Positions 16,327-24,929 of a DNA stretch of 64,000 nucleotides are shown here, in pieces. Both the position numbers and the translations under genes were made by a program. Below the pieces are notes generated by a model. It was not told the origin of the DNA. It did no database searches and was given only the letters and a program-made list of their open reading frames with translations. The stretch covers positions 89,829 to 153,828 of the forward strand of contig NZ_QLNP01000017.1 in the NCBI RefSeq assembly GCF_003261175.1, written 5' to 3'. The first letter of the stretch is position 1; the number at the start of each line of letters is the position of its first letter. Source of the stretch: Arthrobacter globiformis (GTDB taxonomy: Bacteria > Actinomycetota > Actinomycetes > Actinomycetales > Micrococcaceae).

Positions 16327-17298
16327 GTGTCCATTTTCAGGTCCGCCGCGCTCGGCAGGCTCCGCCCCTCCGGGCGTCCGGCTTCAGCGCTGCTGTCCTT
16401 CGTGGTGGCTACAGCCATAGGCTTCATCCCGGGACCGAGGCTCGACGACGGCGCGTCGCCGGCACCCGAATCAACCGTCACCCAGGCCTCGCCCCGGGCT
16501 TCAGCCACTTCCAGCAGCGCCGCGCAGGCGCAGCCGCCCGCGTCCCCGCAATCCCCCGGGCCGGCGGCCCGTCAGCCCACAGAGCCGCCAGAGTCCGGCA
16601 GGGTCCCCTTGGGCAACGATGTCTCCTGGCCGCAGTGCAGCGGCGAGCTGCCCGACGACCCTGCGTTCGCGATTGTCGGAGTCAACAACGGGCGCGCCAA
16701 CACCACCAACCCCTGCCTCCACCAGCAGCTTGACTGGGGGGACGACGCAGTTGGCGGGACCGGCCAGCCCCGCCTTGCGCTCTATGTGAACACTGCGAAT
16801 CCCGGGCTGCGGGGCTCCTGGTGGCCGGTAAGCAACGAGTACGGCGGCAAGGCCGTGGCCAACCCCTACGGCACCTGCCAGGGCAAGGAGGACGCGGCCT
16901 GCGCTTACATGTACGGGTACGCAAAGGCCTTCGACGACGCCTACCTTCGGACCATCTCCGTCCCAGAGACATACCTCTGGTGGCTGGATGTCGAGACCGG
17001 CAACAGCTGGTCAGGCGACAGGAACGCCAATCGGGCGGACCTCGAGGGCATGACCGATTTTTTCCACAGCATCGGGGCCAGGGTGGGCATCTACTCCGCG
17101 GCGCGGCAGTGGGGACAGATCGTGGGCGAGGTCGGTTCTGCCAGCAGCCTCTACTCCCTGCCAAGCTGGCTGGCCGGGGCCCGCACTGCCGCCGACGCCA
17201 GGGGCATGTGTTCCGCACCGCCCCTTACGGCGGGCGGCCAAGTAGTCCTCACCCAGTTCGTGGCCGGCGGCTTCGACTACAACCACTCCTGCACTTGA
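16327..17298 (+). CDS. Secreted or membrane-anchored GH25-like glycosidase-fold protein
   Basis: This 323-residue protein starts at GTG 16327 with GGGAGG upstream. It has an N-terminal hydrophobic signal/anchor (ASALLSFVVATAIGFIP), a Pro/Ala/Ser/Gln-rich spacer at residues about 40-95, then a TIM-barrel-like domain. That domain begins GNDVSWPQCSG and contains FAIVGVNNGRANTTNPC, YLWWLDVETGNSW, GARVGIYSA and LTQFVAGGFDYNHSC. The D-V-S-W-P-Q-C opening and WWLDVE strand resemble actinobacterial GH25/DUF1906-like proteins. Whether it hydrolyses peptidoglycan is not established. It stands alone, 29 nt before a GNAT gene on the same strand. Confidence 0.65.
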   Translation: MSIFRSAALGRLRPSGRPASALLSFVVATAIGFIPGPRLDDGASPAPESTVTQASPRASATSSSAAQAQPPASPQSPGPAARQPTEPPESGRVPLGNDVSWPQCSGELPDDPAFAIVGVNNGRANTTNPCLHQQLDWGDDAVGGTGQPRLALYVNTANPGLRGSWWPVSNEYGGKAVANPYGTCQGKEDAACAYMYGYAKAFDDAYLRTISVPETYLWWLDVETGNSWSGDRNANRADLEGMTDFFHSIGARVGIYSAARQWGQIVGEVGSASSLYSLPSWLAGARTAADARGMCSAPPLTAGGQVVLTQFVAGGFDYNHSCT

Positions 17299-17327
17299 CG
17301 CACGCCGCGAACATTTAGACTCTGCCC

Positions 17328-17822
17328 ATGGATCACACCTGCAGCGTCCGCCCGGCCGCCCCCGAGGACGCCGAGGCCCTGGCCCGGCTCCACTTGGAAT
17401 GCTGGCGCGAAACGTACACCCACCTGCTGTCACCCGGCTTCATGGCCAGGCAAGGCGTGGAAGAGCGGCTGGCCATGTGGCGGCAGCTATTGGCTGGCCC
17501 GCATGTGGGCCGGCAGTTCGTAGCGGACGACGCCGGGAAACTGGTGGGGTTTGCCGGTTCCCTTCCGCCCGCGGAGGGGCTGCGGGAGCAGACCGAGCTC
17601 TGGGGCATCTATGTCCTCGCGTCCCACCATGGCAGGGGGCTCGGCCGGGCCCTGCTCGAGGCTGCAATCGGGAGCGAGGCGGCTGCGCTGTGGGTCGCCG
17701 AGGACAACCCGCGCGCCCAGGCCTTCTACCAGCGGCACGGCTTTGTCTTCACCGGCGCCAGGGACACGATCAAAGACTGGGAGGGGCTGGCCGAGGTCCG
17801 GATGGCGCGCCCGGCGGGTTAG
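17328..17822 (+). CDS. GNAT family N-acetyltransferase
   Basis: This 164-residue GNAT protein has CSVRPAAPEDAEALARLHLE at the N-terminus and the acetyl-CoA pyrophosphate loop LASHHGRGLGRALLEAAI (motif A, Q/R-x-x-G-x-G/A as H-G-R-G-L-G-R). The later strand is AALWVAEDNPRAQAFYQRHGF (motif B with the A-x-x-F-Y-x-x-x-G-F signature). Members acetylate small amines or proteins with acetyl-CoA. The acceptor cannot be told from sequence. Its 3' end overlaps the convergent ecfT gene by 4 nt. Confidence 0.88.
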   Translation: MDHTCSVRPAAPEDAEALARLHLECWRETYTHLLSPGFMARQGVEERLAMWRQLLAGPHVGRQFVADDAGKLVGFAGSLPPAEGLREQTELWGIYVLASHHGRGLGRALLEAAIGSEAAALWVAEDNPRAQAFYQRHGFVFTGARDTIKDWEGLAEVRMARPAG

Positions 17823-18622
17823 GTGCCCTCCAGCCACACCATGTTCCAGGTGCCGGCCCACAGCGCCGCAGCCACGGCACCGGCAGCGATCAGCACTCCG
17901 CCGAGCACCACCCAGACGTCCAGCACGCTGAAGGTGGACACGCGGGCCCAGGTCCGGCTGGCCCCGCCGAACCCACGGGCCTCCATCGTCACGGCAAGCC
18001 GGGTGGCGCGGCGGATGGCCTGGACCAGGAGGCCGAAGCTCTGCCCCAGGGTGGCCCGCATCCGTTGCCACGGGTTGCCGCGCGATCCGACGCCGCGGGC
18101 GCGCCGGGCCATGCCGATGGTCTGCCATTCCTCGGCCATCAGTCCGACCAGCCGCAAGGCCGCCAGGGTACCCAGCACAAAGCGGTGCGGCAGCCGCGCC
18201 TTTTGCGCCAGGGCGTCCGCGAGGTCGGTGGGATCGGTGCAGCTCATCAGCAGCACCGCAGGCAGGGCAATGGCCAGCCCCCGCAGCAGAAAACCCAGCC
18301 CCAGCTGAAGGGAACCTTCACTCACGGACCAGATGCCGACGTCGAGCAGTATCCTCCCGCTGTCCGGCGACAGGATGGAGGTGCTCCAGCCGCCCACGGC
18401 GGCCGCAAGGATCAGCGGCCAGCCGCGCTGCCACAGCAGCGAAAACGTCAGCCCTGCCAGCGGGAAGACCAGCAGCTCGCACGCGAGAGCCACCGACGCC
18501 GACATCCAGTCGATGGACAGCGCCAAAACCAGGGTGATCAGGAAGACTGCTGCGAATTTGGCCAGCGGATTGGCGCGCGTCAGTACCGCCCGGTTTCCGG
18601 CAAGTGTCAGTGCGTCCCTCAT
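17819..18622 (-). CDS. ECF transporter transmembrane (T) component, YkoC-like
   Basis: This 267-residue CbiQ/EcfT-type membrane protein begins MRDALTLAGNRAVLTRANPL, a typical short N-terminus before the first helix. Hydrophobic segments follow (AAVFLITLVLALSI, VALACELLVFPLAGL). The cytoplasmic coupling segment contains ARRARGVGSRGNP, in place of the A-R-G-type coupling motif. It is the third gene of an ECF operon (S, A, T). It joins the ATPase to the substrate-binding S unit at the membrane. Its ATG overlaps the ATPase stop by 4 nt. With the YkoE-like S unit and the TPP riboswitch, the system should import thiamine or a thiamine precursor. Confidence 0.82.
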   Translation of the reverse strand: MRDALTLAGNRAVLTRANPLAKFAAVFLITLVLALSIDWMSASVALACELLVFPLAGLTFSLLWQRGWPLILAAAVGGWSTSILSPDSGRILLDVGIWSVSEGSLQLGLGFLLRGLAIALPAVLLMSCTDPTDLADALAQKARLPHRFVLGTLAALRLVGLMAEEWQTIGMARRARGVGSRGNPWQRMRATLGQSFGLLVQAIRRATRLAVTMEARGFGGASRTWARVSTFSVLDVWVVLGGVLIAAGAVAAALWAGTWNMVWLEGT

Positions 18623-20226
18623 GTTGCAGCCTGCTCTGGCGTCGGTTCGGCAGGACCTGGCGCGTTGTTGCCCAGCCCGGACCCCAGCCGCAGCTCAGTG
18701 CCGCCGAGCACCTGGGTGAACTCCTCGTCGTGGGTCACGGACACCACGGCTGTGCCGGCATCGAGCAGCTCCGAAAGGAATGAGGCAAGCTCCGCCCAGG
18801 TGTTGGCATCCTGGCCGAAGGTGGGCTCGTCCAGCACCAGTACCTGCGGGTGTGCCGCCAGGACGGTGGCCACGGACAGTCTGCGTTTCTCCCCGCCGGA
18901 GAGGGTGTACGGGTTGGCGTCCACGAGATGCGTGAGGCGCAGCCGCTCCAGCAACTCGTCGACGCGCTCTTCCCCGTGGCCCAGATGGCGGGGGCCGAAC
19001 TGCAGCTCGTCCAGGACGCGGCCGGTGACGAACTGGTGTTCGGGTTCCTGGAACACCGTGCCGATCCGGGCGATCAGCTGCTCGGCCCTCCACTTGTAGG
19101 GGTCAATACCGGCCCCGCCGCTCAGTTCAACCGTCGCGGAGACCCTGCCGTCCACCGGCGGCAATAGCCCGGCCAGGGTCAGCGCAAAGGTCGACTTACC
19201 GGCACCGTTGGGACCTGTGACGGTCAGCGCCTCGCCCGCCCGGACCTGCGCTGTGACGTCACGCAGAACGGGCTCAGGGGGTACGGGGCGGAAGCCGCGT
19301 CGGCGTGGACGTTCCCGCGACACGGAAAGCTTTTCGGCCGCCAGCAGCAGCTGGCCGGTGCTATGTCCGGAGGACGGCGGAGCGCCGGTGGCCGATCGGC
19401 GTCGGGTCTCGGGAACGTAGCCGGGGACCCAGACGCCGGCGGCAATGAGCATCCCGCGCGCCTGCTCGAGAACCTCGTCCGGGGTCCCGTCGATCAGCAC
19501 CGCGCCATCCGAGGCGGACCCCGGCTGCAGGACCACGATGCGGTCCACCAGGTCTTTCCAGGCAGCTACCCGGTGCTCCACCACCACCAGGGTGGCCCCG
19601 GTCTTGTCGAGGCAGCGGCCCACGGCATCCCGGACTTCGAGGACGCCGTCCGGGTCGAGGTTCGCGGTGGGCTCATCCAGCAGGATGAGTCCCGGCCGCA
19701 TCGCCAGGATGCCGGCGAGCGCCAGGCGCTGCTTCTGGCCGCCGGACAGGGCCGACGTCGGGTGGGTCAGGGGAAGGTGCGAGAGTCCGACGTCGTCCAG
19801 CGCCTCATGCACGCGGCGCCAGATCTCCTCGCGGGGCACCGACAGATTCTCGGCGCCGAAGGCGACGTCGTCGCCGAGGCGCGAGAGCACCACCTGCGTT
19901 TCCGGGTCCTGCTGCATGAGCCCGGCGCGGCCGCGCCGGGAACGGGGCGGCGCGCCGTCGATGAACAGCTCTCCGCTCTCGTCGGCGTCGTCCCGGTCGG
20001 GAGTCCCGGCGTCGTCCGCGTCATTGTCCCCCAGCACGCCGGCCAGGGCGTGAAGCAGCGTGGACTTGCCGGCTCCGGAAGGGCCCAGCAACATGACCCG
20101 CTCACCGGGGCGGATGTCCAGGTCGAGGGCATGGACGGCCGGTTTGGTGCGGCCGGCGTGGCGCCAGCCCCAGCCGCGGGCGGTGACCGCGGCGGGGCGA
20201 ACGCCGGCGTCGTCTTGTCCGGGCAT
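18619..20226 (-). CDS. ECF transporter ATPase, two fused ABC domains (YkoD-like)
   Basis: This 535-residue protein carries two nucleotide-binding domains in one chain. Domain 1 has Walker A GPSGAGKSTLL, signature LSGGQKQRLALAG and Walker B LILLDEPTANLD. Domain 2 has Walker A GPNGAGKSTF, signature LSGGEKRRLSVATV and Walker B VLVLDEPTFGQD. Such fused EcfA1-A2 proteins power ECF vitamin importers. An acidic insertion (DNDADDAGTPDRDDADESG) follows Walker A of domain 1. The ATG overlaps the S-component stop by one base (TAATG), and the stop overlaps ecfT by 4 nt, so the three subunits are probably translated together under TPP-riboswitch control. Confidence 0.88.
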   Translation of the reverse strand: MPGQDDAGVRPAAVTARGWGWRHAGRTKPAVHALDLDIRPGERVMLLGPSGAGKSTLLHALAGVLGDNDADDAGTPDRDDADESGELFIDGAPPRSRRGRAGLMQQDPETQVVLSRLGDDVAFGAENLSVPREEIWRRVHEALDDVGLSHLPLTHPTSALSGGQKQRLALAGILAMRPGLILLDEPTANLDPDGVLEVRDAVGRCLDKTGATLVVVEHRVAAWKDLVDRIVVLQPGSASDGAVLIDGTPDEVLEQARGMLIAAGVWVPGYVPETRRRSATGAPPSSGHSTGQLLLAAEKLSVSRERPRRRGFRPVPPEPVLRDVTAQVRAGEALTVTGPNGAGKSTFALTLAGLLPPVDGRVSATVELSGGAGIDPYKWRAEQLIARIGTVFQEPEHQFVTGRVLDELQFGPRHLGHGEERVDELLERLRLTHLVDANPYTLSGGEKRRLSVATVLAAHPQVLVLDEPTFGQDANTWAELASFLSELLDAGTAVVSVTHDEEFTQVLGGTELRLGSGLGNNAPGPAEPTPEQAAT

Positions 20227-20846
20227 TAGGAGAAGACGGGCTCCGTGGCTGCCTTGCGGGACGCGAAGGAACTCAGCACGCCGGTCCTGGCCAGGCCTCG
20301 GGCGGCGATCCAGGACAGGGCGCCGGCGATGACCGCACCGGAAATGGCGCAGAACACGATGTATGCGAGCTTGTCGCCGGCGGCGTAGGCGATGTTCCAG
20401 CCCCAGGGGGCGAAGGAGTCGTTGAGCCCGCAGAACAGTCCGGCGCCGGCCCCCGCAAGCAGTGAGGTGGGCAGGTTGAACTTCTTGTATGCGAAGGCGG
20501 CGAACACAAGTTCCGCCCCCAGGCCTTGGAGAACTCCGGAAATGAGCACCGTGGTGCCGTACTGCGAGCCCATGAGCAGCTCGCCGGTGGCAGCCACACC
20601 CTCGCAGAACAGGGCCGCGCCGGGCTTGCGGATGATGAGCATCCCCAGGACCGCCGGAATCATCCAGCCGCCGGCGTAAAGGCCGGTCAGCGGAGGGTAG
20701 ACGGCGTTGACTGGGGTGGAGATGAGGTTCGCGCCCTGGGACCAGGCCCAGAAGATGACGCCGCCGGCAACGGCGATGAGCGCCGCCACGACGATGTCCG
20801 CCACGCGCCAGCTGTGGCTGGTCTTCTTGATTGCTGCAGTTGTCAT
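20226..20846 (-). CDS. ECF transporter substrate (S) component, YkoE family (thiamine or precursor)
   Basis: From ATG 20846 (ribosome site GGAGG 9 nt upstream) the protein has 206 residues with about five to six hydrophobic helices. These include IVVAALIAVAGGVIFWAWSQ, a loop VNAVYPPLTGLYAGGWMIP, and ELVFAAFAYKKFN. The pattern W-x-W-x-Q-G, P-L-x-G-L-Y and L-N-D near APWGWN is typical of YkoE-type S units that bind hydroxymethylpyrimidine or thiamine. The longer open frame upstream lies inside the TPP riboswitch and is not coding. It heads the operon S-A-T. Confidence 0.82.
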   Translation of the reverse strand: MTTAAIKKTSHSWRVADIVVAALIAVAGGVIFWAWSQGANLISTPVNAVYPPLTGLYAGGWMIPAVLGMLIIRKPGAALFCEGVAATGELLMGSQYGTTVLISGVLQGLGAELVFAAFAYKKFNLPTSLLAGAGAGLFCGLNDSFAPWGWNIAYAAGDKLAYIVFCAISGAVIAGALSWIAARGLARTGVLSSFASRKAATEPVFS

Positions 20847-20931
20847 GATGGTCCTCCTGAGGAACAGGAGGGGAAAGCGTTCCCCCGGCTGCGGGTGGCT
20901 GGGCCTCGCGCTGCCGGGCACTCTGAGAACT

Positions 20932-21053
20932 CGACTCCCTTGCGCCGGTACTAGCCGGATCAGGTTCGAGGGTCTGCGGCTGTCCGCACTCTCAGCGCCC
21001 TTCCGCGGTTGCGCTGGCAGTTGCCTTTGCATCCCGACGGCGGCGCTCCCCTG
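20932..21053 (-). promoter_or_regulatory. TPP (THI-box) riboswitch
   Basis: Read on the minus strand, the leader holds the thi-box elements in order: ACAGGGGAGCGCC at the 5' side, GCGCTGAGAGTGCGG, ACCCTCGAACCTGATC, and CCGGCTAGTACCGGCGCAAGGGAGT. These match the CUGAGA and ACCUGAUC recognition helices of TPP riboswitches, with an enlarged P3 arm between 5' stem and core. It lies 85 nt before the S-component start. It should shut the ykoEDC-like operon when thiamine pyrophosphate is plentiful. Confidence 0.9.
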
Positions 21054-21181
21054 TCGTGATAAATCTGCCCTTGTGGGCTGATCCAGTTTACACCTCGCCC
21101 GGCCCGGAAACCGGGGACCGCTGTCACAATGCGGGAGTTTTCATGCGGCGTCGCGACAGCGGTCCGGAGTAGATTGGGGCC

Positions 21182-21733
21182 ATGACGCAACAGGACTCCG
21201 GCAGCGCTGCCCTGCCCGCCTTTGACCCCGATTCCTCCGCGGAACAGCCGACGGGAGCCTTGGAAGCCCTGATTGGGCAGATCGAAGGGGAGGTCGCTGA
21301 ACTGCAGTTCCCAAGATTCAGCAAGGACGATGCACTGGCACTGGGCCTGGAACTCGTGGAACGGGGCAAGGAGGACAACCTGCCCATCGCCATCGACATC
21401 ACCAAGGGGGAGCAGGTGCTCTTCCATGTGGCACTCGAGGGTGCCACCCCGGACAACGAAGGCTGGGTGCGGGCCAAGCAGCGGACTGCGGTGCGCTACG
21501 AGGAACCGTCGCTGCTGGTGGGCCTGCGCGGCAGGGCCGGCGGCGGACGGATCGAGGACAACGCCTGGTTTGACCAGTCGACCTACGCTGCCCACGGCGG
21601 AGCCTTCCCCGTCTATGTGCGGGATGTGGGGGCGGTGGCTGTGGTCACCGTATCCGGGCTGCCGCAGAAGGCGGACCACGACCTCGTGGTACAGGCGTTG
21701 CGGGAGATCCACCGGTCCATGCGGCTAGGCTAA
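21182..21733 (+). CDS. UPF0303 / heme-degrading-domain (DUF336-like) protein
   Basis: This 183-residue protein has the family pattern FSKDDALALGLELVERGKE, LPIAIDITKGEQVLFHVALE, DNEGWVRAKQRTAVRYEEPS, HGGAFPVYVRD and VAVVTVSGLPQKADHDLVV. That layout is typical of the UPF0303 group in the GlcG/HbpS-like superfamily. Relatives bind small ligands or heme, and no reaction is established for this group. An N-terminal extension of about 40 acidic residues precedes the domain. ATG 21182 follows a divergent region shared with the TPP riboswitch leader. Confidence 0.78.
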   Translation: MTQQDSGSAALPAFDPDSSAEQPTGALEALIGQIEGEVAELQFPRFSKDDALALGLELVERGKEDNLPIAIDITKGEQVLFHVALEGATPDNEGWVRAKQRTAVRYEEPSLLVGLRGRAGGGRIEDNAWFDQSTYAAHGGAFPVYVRDVGAVAVVTVSGLPQKADHDLVVQALREIHRSMRLG

Positions 21734-21769
21734 GGAAAGACCAGTGTTCATCACGCGAGGAGTTCCGCA

Positions 21770-22033
21770 ATGAGTTTCTTCATCAAACTGCTTGGCACGG
21801 GCATCAGCCTGCTGGCAGGGTTCGCCGGCACCAAGGCCGTCGACACCATCTGGGAAAAAATCACGGGCCGGAAGCCCCCCAAGGGTGACAAGGACGACGT
21901 ACCCACCACGCTGCGCACCGCCCTCACGTTCGCCCTCGTCTCCGCCTCCGTGAGCGCGGTCATCCAGGTGCTGGCCAACCGGGGCACCCAGCGGGCCATC
22001 ACCCGCTTCGCCAAGACCCAGGACATCGTCTAG
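21770..22033 (+). CDS. DUF4235 small membrane protein
   Basis: This 87-residue protein has two hydrophobic helices (LLGTGISLLAGFAGTKAV and LTFALVSASVSAVIQVLA) separated by the polar stretch KITGRKPPKGDKDDVP, as in DUF4235 proteins of actinobacteria. It ends ITRFAKTQDIV. Function is unknown. The start ATG follows CGAGGAGTTCCGCA, a good ribosome site. It is 36 nt after the UPF0303 gene and probably co-transcribed with it. Confidence 0.78.
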   Translation: MSFFIKLLGTGISLLAGFAGTKAVDTIWEKITGRKPPKGDKDDVPTTLRTALTFALVSASVSAVIQVLANRGTQRAITRFAKTQDIV

Positions 22034-22205
22034 GCCTCCCCGTTCGTCGCGTCTGTCGCGACCGACCCGTTGCGGCCCCCCACACGGGGGTGGTTTGCCC
22101 GCAGCCCATTCCGGGCCGAGACCGGGTTTCTCCAAGCACGGCAGGCCATACTGTTTCCGTTGTGGACCTGGCAGTGCTGATGACCTCGGCCGGGCTCACA
22201 ACAGC

Positions 22206-22240
22206 CGGACCCGGCACCGCAGCCCGCGGTGCCGGGTCCG
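22206..22240. terminator. Perfect 15-bp GC-rich hairpin downstream of the DUF4235 gene
   Basis: Arms CGGACCCGGCACCGC (22206-22220) and GCGGTGCCGGGTCCG (22226-22240) enclose AGCCC. It lies 170 nt beyond the DUF4235 stop with no U-tract, so it could be a terminator or an mRNA-end structure. The stretch 22034-22435 otherwise holds no gene. Confidence 0.5.
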
Positions 22241-22352
22241 TTCGCGTCCTGCCCCGGCGGCCCACCGCGTGCCCCTGGAAGGCCGTGAGCACGGTCTCTG
22301 CAAGAGCAGCGCGGGTCCCCCCACGGCACGGGAAGAAGCCTTGAATGCCAAG

Positions 22353-22388
22353 GTTTTTCCAACCTGGAAACCGAACGTTTTTCCAACC
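22353..22388 (+). repeat. Two direct copies of GTTTTTCCAACC, 24 nt apart
   Basis: Copies at 22353-22364 and 22377-22388 lie 48-83 nt upstream of the secreted-protein start at 22436. A partial mirror TGGAAACC (22364-22371) lies between them. The spacing of about two helical turns suggests a transcription-factor or RNA-binding site (inference). Confidence 0.5.
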
Positions 22389-22435
22389 CCCACGATTTTT
22401 AGTGGATGCCATCAGCGTCTTACGAGGAGACAAAA

Positions 22436-24454
22436 ATGGTACCCACACCACATTTCCTGTCAGCCCAACGCCTGACCTCCCTGCATCGCGGCCCCAGCCC
22501 TGCGTCCCGCCGCCGCGGCATTGCTGCCGCAACTGCCGTCCTGCTTGCGGCGACTGGGGCAGGAGCGTCCTTGGCGGCAACCCAGGTAACCCAGACGAAC
22601 CCGACCAAGCTGACCGCCGTCGGACCCGTCAACACCGAGTACGGCTTCCCGTCCTGGTACGAGGACAGCAACAAGACGCGCCTCGAGCTGTGCCTGGACG
22701 CGGAGAACCCGCTTTGCGGTTTCCTGCCCGGGGACATCCCGGACGAGACTGCGCCCATTTCGTTCCCGGGAAACTTCCCGGAAGAGGCGTTCTACATGCT
22801 GGCCGGCTCCGAGCTGACCTTTCCCAACGGCGGCCGCGCCGTCCTGGTCCTTGGCCTGGAGGCGGCGTTCGCCAACACGGTCACCGAAGGCGACCAGGTG
22901 GTGTTCGGCCGGCAGCGTATCGTCGTCAAGGGTGGTCCGGCCAACGCCACCCTGACCTTCCAGCACCCCTACGGCACCATCACCATCGACACCGACGGCG
23001 CCGGTGACGGCAAGCTCGTCGAGGACGTCTCACCCGCAGCAGGCAACTTCACCACAGCGCTGAAGAGCAACATCGGCCCGTTCCTGAAATGGGATCCGGC
23101 CACCGCCCCGGCAGCGCCCAACGGGTACCTCGGAGACCCGGGCCAGGACCACACCGTCACCGGAAGCCCCACGGGCTACAACAAGTTCTCGGTCAACGGC
23201 GGTGGCCTGGCGCTGGAAACGGACCAGTTCACCGTGCAGGGCAAGATCTCCACCAACCAGGGCGTCAACACTGACAGCGCCGTCCTGAACGGCAACATGA
23301 TCGACGTGTTCGCCAGCAGCGGCAACGGTGCCCAACTCCAAATCGATGGACAGGCCGGCGCCTTCAAAACCACCCCCATGCTCAGCGACCCCGACACCGG
23401 ACGGTACTACGCCCGGGTCCAGGTCACCGGCACCGCACCGACGTCGGTCAAGGTCACCAACATTGGCGACAAACCCGCCAGCAGCAGCCAGATCAACGTC
23501 ACCAAACCCAGCGGCGTCATGATCACCAAAGCCATCTACGACGGCACCAACCTGACCGTGGGTGCCACCTCCACAGTTGGCTACCCGCTCACCGTCACCG
23601 GTCTCGGAACCATGGAAGCATCGACCACCGGAACCGGCGCCGAGAAATCATGGCCAGTGAAAGCCCCACCGGCAACCGTCACCGTGAAAACGGCAGCAGG
23701 CGGCAGCGCCACCCTGCCCGTCACCATCTCGGGCGGCGCAGCGACCCCGATTGGGCTGGACCCGGTCACTCCCGCCCCGGACCCCGGACCCGTCACTGAG
23801 ACCGGCGGCGGCACAGGCACCGGCACCGGCACCGGCACCGTACCCGGCGGAACCCAGCCCACCGCGGCGGTGGCCACCGCCGCTTCAACCACCATCACCC
23901 GCGGCGGAACCGTCCAGCTTGACGGCAGCGCCTCAACGGGCGCCGCCAGCTACAAGTGGCTCCAGGTCGGCGGACCCACCGTCACCATTTCCAGCGACAC
24001 TGCCGCCAAGCCCACTGTCACGCTGCCGTTCTATGCCAAGAACACGGACATCGCTCCCCTTGCGGCCACCACCAACGGCCCGGTCCAGCTCCAGCTGGTC
24101 GTCACGGACAAGAACGGCATCGGCAGCGCCCCGGCAACAGTGAACCTGACGGTCCAGACCGATACAGTCACCGTCGCCGGCTCCCGGCACCGGCTCGGCA
24201 CCGAGCTACGGATCACGGGCACCTCGACGCTGGCCGGCAACGCCGCCGTCCTGGTCCCGGCCACCACAGTGGTCATCTACGACACCACCCCGGTCAGGGG
24301 CGTCGTCACCTACACCAAGATCGGCACCGCGCAGGTGGACACCCTCGGCGCCTGGTCCTACCGGGCCAAGCCCGGGCCGAACCGGCAGATCACCAGTGTG
24401 ATGGTCCAGTCCAGCCGCGGCGGCACCGCCACCGGAGTGCTCGCCACCCGGTAG
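22436..24454 (+). CDS. Large secreted protein with a C-terminal PKD-like domain
   Basis: ATG 22436 has GAGGAG 8 nt upstream and gives 672 residues. A long signal peptide (basic segment RGPSPASRRR, then GIAAATAVLLAATGAGASLAA) ends near residue 48. The next 400 residues are rich in Gly, Thr and Asn and resemble no domain I recognise. They include two cysteines in CLDAENPLCGF, repeated beta-strand-like segments and GYNKFSVNGGG. A (Gly-Thr)n linker encoded by GGCACC repeats near 23813-23840 precedes a PKD/Ig-like unit (TTITRGGTVQLDGSASTGA, SYKWLQVGGP, VQLQLVVTDKNGIGSAP). A final beta domain has VYTKIG-like and GAWSYRAKPGPNR segments. It is probably an exported surface or matrix protein. A strong terminator follows. 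Confidence 0.65.
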   Translation: MVPTPHFLSAQRLTSLHRGPSPASRRRGIAAATAVLLAATGAGASLAATQVTQTNPTKLTAVGPVNTEYGFPSWYEDSNKTRLELCLDAENPLCGFLPGDIPDETAPISFPGNFPEEAFYMLAGSELTFPNGGRAVLVLGLEAAFANTVTEGDQVVFGRQRIVVKGGPANATLTFQHPYGTITIDTDGAGDGKLVEDVSPAAGNFTTALKSNIGPFLKWDPATAPAAPNGYLGDPGQDHTVTGSPTGYNKFSVNGGGLALETDQFTVQGKISTNQGVNTDSAVLNGNMIDVFASSGNGAQLQIDGQAGAFKTTPMLSDPDTGRYYARVQVTGTAPTSVKVTNIGDKPASSSQINVTKPSGVMITKAIYDGTNLTVGATSTVGYPLTVTGLGTMEASTTGTGAEKSWPVKAPPATVTVKTAAGGSATLPVTISGGAATPIGLDPVTPAPDPGPVTETGGGTGTGTGTGTVPGGTQPTAAVATAASTTITRGGTVQLDGSASTGAASYKWLQVGGPTVTISSDTAAKPTVTLPFYAKNTDIAPLAATTNGPVQLQLVVTDKNGIGSAPATVNLTVQTDTVTVAGSRHRLGTELRITGTSTLAGNAAVLVPATTVVIYDTTPVRGVVTYTKIGTAQVDTLGAWSYRAKPGPNRQITSVMVQSSRGGTATGVLATR

Positions 24455-24476
24455 ATTCAGCGATCCGCCACCACGG

Positions 24477-24511
24477 GTGAGGCCCCGTCTGCACAGCAGA
24501 CGGGGCCTCAC
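24477..24511. terminator. Bidirectional hairpin terminator
   Basis: A perfect 16-bp stem (GTGAGGCCCCGTCTGC / GCAGACGGGGCCTCAC) with an ACA loop lies between the plus-strand secreted-protein stop (24454) and the minus-strand mnhG stop (24516). It can serve both transcripts. U-tracts are weak. Confidence 0.8.
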
Positions 24512-24515
24512 CGTT

Positions 24516-24929
24516 CTAAGCGGTGCGGTTGCCGCCGTCGTCGGCCTCTGATTCCCGGGCCGCCTTGGCCGCCTTTTGTACCACGGCCTCCAGCTCGTCT
24601 TTGCTGAGCAGCTCCTTGTGGAGGTGCTTGGTACGGTAGCCTGCGCGGCCCACCATATGAGCGGAAACGGGGACGGTGAGCAGCTGGAAGATCCAGGCCA
24701 CGAGCAACACCGGCCACACCCACCACGTCCGCAGCTGCAGGCCTACGGAGGCAAGGAGCAGGAACAGCCCCAGTACCTGGGGCTTGGTGGCGGCATGCAT
24801 GCGGCTCATCAGGTCGGGAAAGCGCAGCAGGCCGATGGCGGCGGCAAGGGACATCAGCGCGCCCACCACCATGAATACGGCCGACACCGCGTCGATCACC
24901 GCGTCCACGAGATTGGGTTCAGGGTTCAC
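24516..24929 (-). CDS. mnhG: Mrp/Mnh Na+/H+ antiporter subunit G
   Basis: This 137-residue membrane protein has three helices: DAVSAVFMVVGALMSLAAAI, LGLFLLLASVGLQL, and WPVLLVAWIFQLLTVPVSAH. The family segment LLRFPDLMSRMHAATKPQVLG marks MnhG/PhaG. The C-terminal 45 residues are charged (DELEAVVQKAAKAARESEADD). It is the last gene of the six-gene mrp operon, overlapping mnhF by 11 nt. The complex sits in the cytoplasmic membrane and exchanges Na+ (or K+) for H+, helping pH and salt tolerance. Confidence 0.9.
   Translation of the reverse strand: MNPEPNLVDAVIDAVSAVFMVVGALMSLAAAIGLLRFPDLMSRMHAATKPQVLGLFLLLASVGLQLRTWWVWPVLLVAWIFQLLTVPVSAHMVGRAGYRTKHLHKELLSKDELEAVVQKAAKAARESEADDGGNRTA

Noticed and set aside
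20847-21032. N-terminal extension of the YkoE-like frame
   Set aside because: It lies in the TPP riboswitch. The GGAGG site and ATG at 20846 define the start.
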